Positions 55,127-64,000 of a DNA stretch of 64,000 nt are shown piece by piece. The first letter of the stretch is position 1. The number at the start of each line of letters is the position of its first letter. The DNA is taken from contig PUDQ02000066.1 in assembly GCA_002964805.2 (NCBI GenBank), positions 1 through 64,000 on the forward strand, given 5' to 3'. Source of the DNA: Trametes villosa (taxonomy: Eukaryota > Basidiomycota > Agaricomycetes > Polyporales > Polyporaceae). Below the pieces are notes generated by a model. The model did not search any database and was not told the origin of the DNA. It worked only from the letters and a program-made list of their open reading frames with translations. A program made the position numbers and the translations under genes.

Positions 55127-57899
55127 GATCTTCCGCGCGGTATGTTTCCGCTGCACGATGTTCGGCGTTAGCCTCAAAGTTCCACGTAGACGTGTGCTTA
55201 ATCTCGGCGATGCTGTCATACGGGCCACGCGGACCCATGTTTTAATTTAGGCCTCTAAGTTGGTGACAGATGCACCGCCATGTTTGAGGTCTAAATGGAT
55301 TCCGACTACGTCTGGGATACTTTTCGAGACCCCACGACACGAACCCCGATAATCCACCACGGCTTATGCTCATGCGTGTGCTTCAATCTCGATTGTCTTC
55401 GAAGGTCTAGTAATCTCATGTCGTGACCTGGGGCGGCTACTGCACTCCGGATGGGTTTGGGTGGTCCCGAACGAAACACACCATGTACTTATAGCTGATT
55501 CGGAAAGTAATGCTGTACAATGCCTGACCCCGAAGAAACCGTAGTAGACCTTGAATCGCCGCTCGATTGTTTACAGAACCGGGGGCAGGCTTTTCGCAGA
55601 GTTGACAAGGGATGGTTGGGATACTCGCGGTGCCGCAACGGGAGCCCCCACGTCCATTAGGAACTGTTTCGAGAGTACGTGCTTTCCTATAGGCTGCCGC
55701 GTTTGCGCCTTGGACCAGTTCCCTTGGGTATTTTGTCTCGCGTACGTATAGCGCAGACTACGAGGAGCAACTTGCCAGCCCACGAGTAATAGTCCAGGAC
55801 GGCCTGTAATCTCCCCGCTGTCCAACGATTCCTTTGCCGAGTCACTTATTCTGGATTCTGTATAACAAGCTTTCGCGCCTCCCTTTCTACTCGTCTCGTC
55901 ATGCATTCGATTGCATGAGGTACTACGGGTTACCGTGGTCTCCATCACGAAGACATCCGCGTTGTTCAGCAACGAGACCATGATCAATGGAACGAAGCGG
56001 TGTTATACCTACAAGAAAGGGAGCGCGAATACTCACAACTGTTGGGCTTCGGGACCTGACGAGGGTGCTCTGAGCTCAGGCGGGTCTCGACGCGCCACGG
56101 CGCGCGCGCTCCATGCACGGGACGGATGTCAGTGTATTCCGTGTACGAGTAGCTATATAGGTAGCGGTGCATATATCTGGAAGAACACGAAGCAGGGAAC
56201 CACGGAAGCCGATGCATTTAGTGCGGTGACGGTGGTAGGATCCGGCCCCTCGGATGTCCGCGAGTGGATGCCGGCGGTGAGAACGTGGGCCCATCTGGTG
56301 GGAGCGCAACTCGGCTTCTCGGACGCTCGTTCCATTGGGGTTTCTCAGGGTACCTCCGCAAATTTGACAAGGGTTCGCTTAGAGGTCCAGAAAGGAGTCA
56401 TAAGAAACGTGGAGTCATACTACATAGCAAAGGTACTGTAACTCAACATCGATATCGGTTTGGCGCCCATGTGCTTCAGCAAGAACAATGCCGGTATCCG
56501 GGATTCCAAGCCTGGTTGTGACGACGTCGGTAGGGTGCAATAGATGGCCAGGACACTTACCTATCCAGATCGAAAACGACCCGGACAGGGCGATGCCGAC
56601 GGCAGTGGGGGCAGTTCAGTTCCTGGAGTCGCACAGATCGTTGAGGCCCGGTGTGGATCACAGCGTGCGTGCCTGGCGTTTGACTGGAGCATGTGGGCGC
56701 AGAGTGCAGGCTGCGCCGCGGCGCGGGTGGGACGAGACCTCGAGCGCGCGCGCGGACACGGCCAAGGCTCGCGTTTGGGGCAAGCCGGTGAATTTATGTA
56801 AGGGTGGAGGGGGAGTGAGACCCGCTGTGACAGGAGAGGCCGGGCGGACGGAGACTGTAGCAAACGTTCGTGTGGGCCCGCCGATTGGGGAGTGAGAGAG
56901 CGCGAGGGGCGTGATGAGGATGCACAAGGACCGGTGTGCACGGTTCTCACACGAAGCGGCGGGGACGCTGTCAGGGCGTGAAGATAGGCCTGGCGCGAGG
57001 GCGAGGCGGGTGTGCCGCCGCCGCGTCCGGCCGCGTAGCGCAGAAGGGCGGGTTCGCGCAGCTCATATGTTGTCCCGGACGTCGCGTCGGGGGCGCATGG
57101 GTCGGGAAAGCGACGGTAAATCGGCGGGGAGGAGGAGGAGCACATGGAGTTGGGAGCACGCGGACGGGAATAGAGACGGTGGGGACGATGGATAGATGTG
57201 ATGGGGAGAATTGGAATAAGATCTGATTGCACGGCGGTGCAGGGAATAAGGCGAGGAATAATAAACGGCAGAATAGGGCAGAAGCTAAAGACACGCGTGC
57301 GGCCGTGGAAGGCGAAGACCATGTGCTGCGCCAGTCGTGCACGCCCATAGCCTAATCTCCTCGTGCCCGTTCATCTTTCTCTCTCTTCCTCCCCCCTCTT
57401 CCTCCCGCCCCCGCCCGCCCCTCGCCCGGCCCCCAGTTCGTCGTGTGGTTGTCGCAGCGGTGAGTGTCGTGTCCGCTTATCCGCAGTGGCCTGCAGAGCC
57501 CCTCTCTGACGTGCTCCCTTCCGCCGCGCACATCACGCACCCGCGTTATCCTTCCGCGCCTCATTCCAACTCCGCTCGCTAGCTTTGCTTCCTGCTGCCA
57601 TCTCCCACCAGTCTGCTGCCTATCGCTTCCTCCCAAGCCAGGCTTGCCCAAAGCTCGCAGACGTCCTGGGGCGTCCGAGTCTCCCTCGTGTCTAGGAGCT
57701 CATAGGACAGAGCCGCACCCCCCGTAGACTGGTCATCCGCGCCCACCGCCACCAGCTGCATGCATATCGAGCCAGTCCTCACCCGTCTGTAGCCCACGAC
57801 CTCCCCAGTTGACATCTCGCCCTACCCCCTCCTCTCCTCGCGAGAAGAACAGAGCGCAGACCCGTCACCTCCGGCTTACGACCTACAGCTTGTTCCCTA
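55127..57899. other. long intergenic region upstream of the KSP1-like kinase
   Basis: 2.8 kb with no motif-bearing ORF. The right end (57360-57890) is strongly CT-rich, consistent with a long 5' leader of the kinase gene. Confidence 0.5.
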
Positions 57900-60800
57900 A
57901 TGTTGCAGTACCCAGTCCAGCTCCCCCCGCTCTCCCTGTCCTCCTCGAAACGTAACCCCGCACCCGGTCGAGACAGAGACCTCGACGACCGTCGCAATGG
58001 CCATTCCCGCCTCGCCAAGCTCGCCGTTCATGATAGGATCGTCGCCCCCCGCCCCCCTTCCCTCGCCATAAGCCCCCTCTCCACCTCCATCGCCCTATCT
58101 CGCAACTCCTCAGCTTCCGTCTCTACCTACCCCTCCCCCCTCCCCTCCCCTATCTCTTCAACACCCGCCAAACCGATCCATCGCTCTCCTCTCGTCTCCT
58201 CCTCTCGGCAGCTTCCTAGCCCCGTTCCTCGCTCGCCACACCCCCTCCGCTCTGACCTGCCCTCGTACGACTTTCGTTCGAGCGGCAACTCTTCGATCTC
58301 TTCTTGCATCGTCGATGTCCTCAATCAGGGTGACTTGGTGGGTGAAGGTCTGTACCTTCAGGGTGAGGCCATAACACGGGTCCCGATAAGCTCATCTGAG
58401 CCGCGGGTCGACGATGATGAACCGGCCACGGAGTTCGAGGTCGTCAGGAAGCTCGGTTCCGGCAGCTATGCTGTCGTATACCTCGTGCGTGAGGTTCTCT
58501 CGCGCCCCCAGGCTTCGGACGACGGCCATGCCATCACCATCGGTCGCATGGACCTGGACGACGGATCGCCCGGTAACCAGTCTACGGAGTATGGTCGCGA
58601 ATACGCTATCAAAGTGCTGTCGAAAGCAAACCTTGACGAGGAAGCTTTGGAAGCCCAGCTGTTCGAGGTACGCCCGTATATGCGTGTTGCATGCACCATG
58701 TTATTGACGCGCCCGCACAGGCTACCATACATCAATCGCTCCCGGCTCACCCCAACATCGTCACTCTTCATCGCACCCTCGAGACCCCCTCTTTCTTGCT
58801 TCTTCTCCTCGAGTTCGTCCCCGGTGAAGACCTCTTTTACTTTCTCGAACAAGCTCGCGACCACTACGAAATGGACCCATCAACGACCGACCTCTCCACC
58901 TCGCCTCCGGTTTCGGACTCAAGTTGCGCCTCCCGCACGCCACCCACGCCAAGTCTGCTTTCCTCCCTCAACCCGTCGCAGCTGCTCTCGCGCACGCGCC
59001 TCCGTTTGATCGCGTCCATGTTCTCTCAGATGTGCGACGCGGTTGCCACTTGCCACGAGCACTCCGTGTTCCATCGCGACATCAAGCCCGAGAACTTCAT
59101 TGTCACGGACGGATGGACCACGCTGCCCGACGGACGTGTGGAGCGGAAGGTAGTCGTCAAGCTCTCCGACTTTGGCCTGTCCACCACCGATGTTGAGTCG
59201 GCGGATATGGACTGTGGCAGTGCGCCCTACATGAGTTTCGGTAGGCCTTCATATCTCACCTCGATTTCATTCAAGCCCTGACGAGCTGCGTAACGCAGAG
59301 TGCCGGAATAACCTACATCCTACTTATTCACCGCGAGCAGCCGACGTCTGGTCACTTGGTATCGTGCTTATCAATATGTGGGTTGCGCATATAACCAATT
59401 TTGAGACTTCATACTGACTCGCCCGCTGTGCAGGTTGTACCATTATAACCCGTGGACGGACACTACGCTAGGCGTGTGCTCGTCGTTCGAGCTTTACCGC
59501 CGACAGCCCGTCAACTTCTTCATGCAGCGCTTCACTGGCATGACCCTCCCCGTCGCGGAGTTCTTGGCCGACAACGTCTTCTGCATCCTGGACGACCCGA
59601 AGGACGACTCCCAGCGCATCTCTGCGCGTGTCTTTGGTACCTGGATCAAGGACCTCCCGAGCCTCTTCTGTGGCCCTATGGTGCGCCCCAGTCACACTCG
59701 CAATGTCTCCATCACCTCCGTGCTGGGTCACCGCCTTTCTTCTATCCCCCACTCTCGCCGCCCTTCGCTGCGCAACTCCGTCGTTGGCGAGGCAATCTCC
59801 CGTCGTGCTTCTCGCAACTTCTCTCGTGCGCCCTCCCTCGGGCCCGCGTATGAGCACCTGCCCCTCGAGAGCCCGATCACGCTCCCGCCGGTCCTCGACC
59901 GCGAGAACGAGCAGGAGAATGCCCTTCCCGAGGAGCATGATAATGACCATCACGACCACGATCAAGACGGGGAAGGAGAGGACGAGAACGGCTCGCGCTC
60001 TGCTTCCATGCACAAGCGGCGCAAGCGCGGCGCGCGCAAGGGCAAGGGCTCCGCCACGTCCCCTACCACGCCCGCTTCCGCGCAGGACGTTACGCTCCAG
60101 ACGCTCGCGCAGGCCTCCCAGGCCCTTGCGCGCGAGATCTCGCGTACGTCTCGCCATTCTCAAGCCTCCTCCCTCTCTCCTGGCTTCGAGTCTGTCCGCA
60201 CACACTCGGCCAGCGCCCGTCAGATCCCGTACCCTGCCTCGCCACCCCCGGCCCTGCCGCCGCTGTCGCTCCTTAACTCCTCCGTTCCTCTTTCCATCAC
60301 ATCCCCCGGCCCCGCGACCCCGTCGATTTCGAAGAAGTCGTCGAAGTGGAAGCTCTCGTTCGGCAAAGGCAGCACGACCGTGTCTTCCGGCGCAAACAAG
60401 CTCGCCGTCCCCGAGGATGCCTCGGTGCCCTCCGAGCCCCCCGCCGTGTCTGGCAAGCAGATGTCCGCGACCGCAAGCAACGTCACGAGTCTCCTCATGA
60501 GCCTCAATGCGCCCCCGCCGCCGTCTGCGAAGACCTCGCATGCGACCGCTTCGCGTCAATCCGACCGCGACGACGACGCTGCGTCCTGGAACCGTGGCCG
60601 CCGTCCGAAGCAGTCAGCGAACACTGTCAGCCCCAACGGCAGTGCTACGTGGGGCCCCTCCTCCGGCTCTCCGTTCGGACCGTCGCGCGGAAGCCCCGAG
60701 CGGCGCTACAATGGTGCTCACGGACCCACCGGGGATAAGAGGTCGGAGCGTGGCATCTCGCCCTCGAGCACTCGGAGCGGTCGCCCGCTCGCCTCGAGCG

Positions 60801-61397
60801 CGAGCTCGATGGCGTCGAGCAACTGGCGCAGCTCCATGTCGAGCGCGGGGACGTCCACCTCGGCGTTTACGCGGTACAGCAACAACAGCGCACGCAGCGT
60901 GTCCACCGCAGCGACGAGCGTTTCTGCGCAGAGCTGGCGCAGCCAGGGCAGCAAGGCGTCCCACGACACCAACGGGGCTCCCATGCCGGCGAACGTCAAG
61001 TGTGAGTTCCGCGATCTGCTCATCGCGTGCATCATCAGCAGTCCATCGTACTGACACCGCGTTTGGGTTCGCAGTTATCACCGGCACGCCGTGGGAGCTG
61101 TACCAGCTGCCGCGCCAGATGTACCCGAACCCGGACGACGCAAAGTTTGGGGGTCCACCCACGCGCAAGCGCCGCGCGAACAAGCCCAAGGATCTCACGC
61201 TGGACACGATCAACGAGCGTCCGCCGCAGCACCCCAAGTCGCCGCTCGGGCAGCGCCAGGACGCGGCGACGAGCACAACGGACCTCGGCCCCGCCGACAG
61301 CGGCGAGAGCGTCGGCTCGCACGACGGCTCGCCGCGCAAGGTGCAGAAGGGCCAGATCAACGCGCTCGCGAAGATGCTGTCTGCCCTGCGCCGGTGA
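57900..61397 (+). CDS. KSP1: KSP1/RAN1-type Ser/Thr protein kinase, 1085 aa
   Basis: Five exons: 57900-58667, 58721-59240, 59299-59377, 59434-61001, 61075-61397; total divisible by three. A Ser/Pro-rich N-terminus (about 180 residues) precedes the kinase domain: G-S-G-S-Y-A-V-V-Y glycine loop, E-Y-A-I-K-V-L, H-R-D-I-K-P-E-N-F-I, D-F-G-L-S and C-G-S-A-P-Y-M-S-F-E-C in place of the usual A-P-E segment, then D-V-W-S-L-G-I. A very long low-complexity tail ends in a conserved-looking block F-I-T-G-T-P-W-E-L-Y. Yeast Ksp1 works downstream of TORC1/PKA in nutrient control of autophagy and filamentous growth. The domain layout and the E-C-R-N after the activation loop fit this group; paralogs such as SKS1/VHS1 are alternatives. 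Confidence 0.85.
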
Positions 61398-62608
61398 GCG
61401 CCTCCTCCCAGGGCTCCCGGAGCTCATGCCATCGCGGTCGACGGGCGGCTCCCCGCTGCCTGTCCGGTCCCGATGTTTGCTGTATGATAATGCGCGGCCG
61501 CTCGTCGTCGGACGGGCGCGCGCCGGTTTGGTATCGACACGAAAGTCGGTCCAGTCTCGCTGGTGGAAACGCCGGTCTGCCGCATGGCATGAAGTGCACA
61601 CTCCTTCCGCTCGGTATCCTTGCTTGCCCGTCCCTCTCTGCATGCACGTCCCCCTCAGCTCAGTCGCCCGTCGTCTTCGCCAACACCCCGCCTCCCCGCC
61701 ACCGGGTCGTAATCCCCCATCTCCCTTACCCACCCATCGCTGCACCTCGCCCGCGCGCCGCTCCCCGGATGCGCAGCGCGAGGCCGTTGCACGGACTGTT
61801 GACCACCACCCCTCACCGCTTAGACGACCTGCCCGCCCTCCCGTAGCGTACTCTAACAAGCCAGCAATGTTCCAACTGCCTGTACGATACCTCCGTCGTC
61901 GTGAATACATTGGCTGGACGTAGTTCCTATGCACACATCCCCCGGCTGGTCGTCGTTGTCATTAGCGGTGGGGCGGGCGGGTCGTCGGCGTCGTGTCCAC
62001 CCTCATCTTCGTCTCGTCTTCGCTGGCTCGGGACGCATATGGTATATATTATTCTCCGCCCTCGCTAGCGCTACGCTACTTACCGCGTCGTCGAACATCC
62101 GCTCCTTACGCTCTCGCACCCCGCTCGCTCGCCCCGGATACGTCGTACATATTGGGCATAGTCGCCGTCGGACTCGGAACCTTGCCCACGAACACTTCCG
62201 CTCGTTTAGCGCATGGTAGGATCGTCGGACAGTCGTCACGTCAGTAGTACTCGCTCTTTTGCAACATTTTTCTTTTATCCGCCGCATATTCTCTCCCGCC
62301 TCTGTCTGACTCCTTGGGGACCCTGGGGCTTGCGTGATCCCGCTCTCGGAATACGTGTACGTGGTCGCGGGCTGCGCCGCGTTGTAGTTATCGTGTTACA
62401 GTACCGGCTAATAGAAACAACAAGTACGCGCTCTGTATCTTAATCTCGCTATCGTCTACATGTGTGCGGCCGTCGCACTCGCCGCCCGTGTCCGCCTGAC
62501 CGTCCCGCCACAAATAGGGGATGCCCATCGTCATGCGCACGCGGAGCACGCCAGCCCCCGACTGCGGATATCGAGCACGCCTAGGGGATGCGCGCGACAC
62601 TCGGTCGG
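61398..62608. other. convergent 3' flanks of kinase and cyclin genes
   Basis: 1.2 kb; CT-rich and T-rich patches, no supported gene. Confidence 0.5.
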
Positions 62609-63702
62609 TCACCCGCTGTCCATGTCCATCGCGTGCTGCTGCTGGAATGCCGCGAAGGCCATGTTCTGCTCCAGCGTGGGGGGCGGCCGGGCCTCTGGGG
62701 CGAGCGAGGCGGCCTCGACGAGGATCGTGGACGGCTCGCGGCGGGCGGCGGTGGGGCTACCGGTGCTTGCGCGGGTGTGGGTGTCGGGAACGGGCGAGGC
62801 AATGGGCGAGGGCGTCGCGTCGTAGTCCATGTCGCTGTCCGAGGATATGCCGCTGGAGGAGAGTGTATCGTTGATGACGTAGTGCCCTGTGCTGTAGGTC
62901 CGGACGAGGTTGATGTAGTATTCCTGGAGGACCTCGCGGGTGCACTGAGGATTGGCCAACGGTTTGGAATATCCAGAAACACGCCATAAAGCAGAGGTCT
63001 ATAATTAGCGGATGCGCGCAAGGGACTTGGAGGGAGAAGGGCGGATGAAGATAGAAGAAAAAGATGCTGACCGTAAGCTGCCAGTCGATCATGCGGAGGA
63101 ACTCGCGCTCGAGGATGTTCAGTTCGCCGACGGGTATACCGCCGACTTTGGCATAGACGCTATTGCTACAGAAGGTGTCGCAGAGACATTTGCTGGAGAC
63201 CGCGATGGCGGCGATCACGAAGCGGTGGCAGGTGAGGGACGAGAGGACGAAGACAGGCATCCGTGCGGAGATTTGATCGATGTAGTGCAGGGTGATTAAG
63301 AGGCATGACCGCTGCCCGCCCTGGGTGAGCGTTGGGCGACGGCGGCGGTCGCGCGGGCTGGGGGCGTACCTCCGCTTTGGTGAACCGGACGATGCGCCGG
63401 AGGTAGTCTAGGATGGAGATTCCGGGAGGGGTGCGCGAGTGGAAACGCGTGAGACTTTCACTGTGCGTTCGAAGGTTATCGCTACACCGTCTTCCTGCGG
63501 AGCCTGCAGTGGCTGACGCACGGCGAGAGTGGTATTTGGTCGTTGTGAGACATCAAGCGGTCCATCATGTCGGCTGCGGAATGCTCATGAGATTTATCCA
63601 GGCAGGAGTTGGGAGCTTGGACAGACCTATGAGTTGGACGAGGACATCTACATCGACGTCCTCGAAGGCAGCCGGTAGTTCGACCCGCTCTGTAGATTCC
63701 AT
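62609..63702 (-). CDS. PHO80-like (PHO85-class) cyclin, 274 aa
   Basis: Five exons: 63702-63627, 63573-63522, 63481-63370, 63320-63072, 62944-62609; total divisible by three; intron 2 is only 40 nt. The N-terminus M-E-S-T-E-R-V-E-L-P is followed by L-V-Q-L-I-A-D-M-M-D-R-L, then the cyclin box: F-H-S-R-T-P-P-G-I-S-I-L-D-Y-L-R-R-I, L-L-I-T-L-H-Y-I-D, H-R-F-V-I-A-A-I, K-C-L-C-D-T-F-C-S-N, Y-A-K-V-G-G-I and N-I-L-E-R-E-F-L. This is the Pho80/Pcl6-7 pattern. The C-terminal 90 residues are disordered. It would pair with Pho85 CDK to control phosphate or glycogen responses. Confidence 0.9.
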
Positions 63703-64000
63703 GCACCCATTGCGGTCGCCCTGCCCGCCACCAGCCCGACCTGTGCTCGCTGTTCGCGACGATGTGCGACGGACGAGGAGGGAGTGCGGGGAAAGCAGAA
63801 CTGAGACTTTGGCAGAGTCGAGGCCGACGCACCAACCTGAACCTAAACACAGTAGAATCGCACAGATCAGGCAGGCACGGATCGAGATCTCCCAGCTCTC
63901 CCACCCGAGCCTGGTGCGCGTCCGCCCTCAGGTCACGGGACTCTCAGCCACATCTGTACTGTACAGCACCTCGACCGCGCCCAAACCTTATTCTGAACTA

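Noticed and set aside
59468..60559. 363-codon minus-strand ORF rich in Arg/Gly
   Set aside because: Antisense to the low-complexity tail of the KSP1-like kinase.

Overview
The window is eukaryotic and fungal, most likely from an agaricomycete (mushroom or polypore type basidiomycete). The genes are GC-rich, densely packed on both strands and broken by introns of mostly 45-65 nt. The gene set includes a KSP1-type kinase, a PHO80-type cyclin, a BTB protein of the basidiomycete kind, and RAD5/HLTF with a RING. For most split genes I rebuilt the exons by hand from splice signals and reading phase; the summed exon lengths divide by three wherever I give a residue count.

Layout. 1-6421 (minus): the 5' two thirds of an intact Ty3/gypsy retrotransposon (LTR, an AUG-less ORF0, gag, pol running off the left edge). 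6448-8433: a 3' gene remnant, an ACCCG-rich tract and a RecQ-type helicase cut off at motif VI. 8930-14544: AIM9-type mitochondrial phosphotransferase and CPA1 from a shared divergent promoter, a tRNA-Leu, and a short-chain dehydrogenase. 16797-22627: a membrane protein, a CDC1/TED1-like metallophosphoesterase and a BTB protein. 22937-26105: a secreted NucA/NucB-type nuclease-like protein. 27964-39467: a block rich in genome-maintenance genes (ELG1/ATAD5, RAD5/HLTF, a TEN1-like CST subunit) with a second metallophosphoesterase inside it. 39912-47131: a membrane-anchored aspartic protease and UGP1. 50131-63702: a disordered Mks1-like protein, UTP6, a KSP1-like kinase and a PHO80-like cyclin.

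The observations I rate highest are: (1) the CPA1 leader carries a spliced upstream ORF whose splicing creates the D-Y-L-S-D core of the fungal arginine attenuator peptide, while intron retention keeps the frame but destroys the core; (2) the gypsy element has about 1.1 kb of leader with no AUG in any frame, containing a 276-codon ORF opened by a CUG in good context; (3) its LTR holds an array of Gcn4/AP-1-type TGAGTCA sites; (4) two metallophosphoesterase paralogs share their six-exon architecture, and one has lost the catalytic His of GNH(D/E). Several long stretches (14.6-16.8, 26.1-28.0, 41.9-45.0, 47.1-50.1, 55.1-57.9 kb) show no gene I can support.
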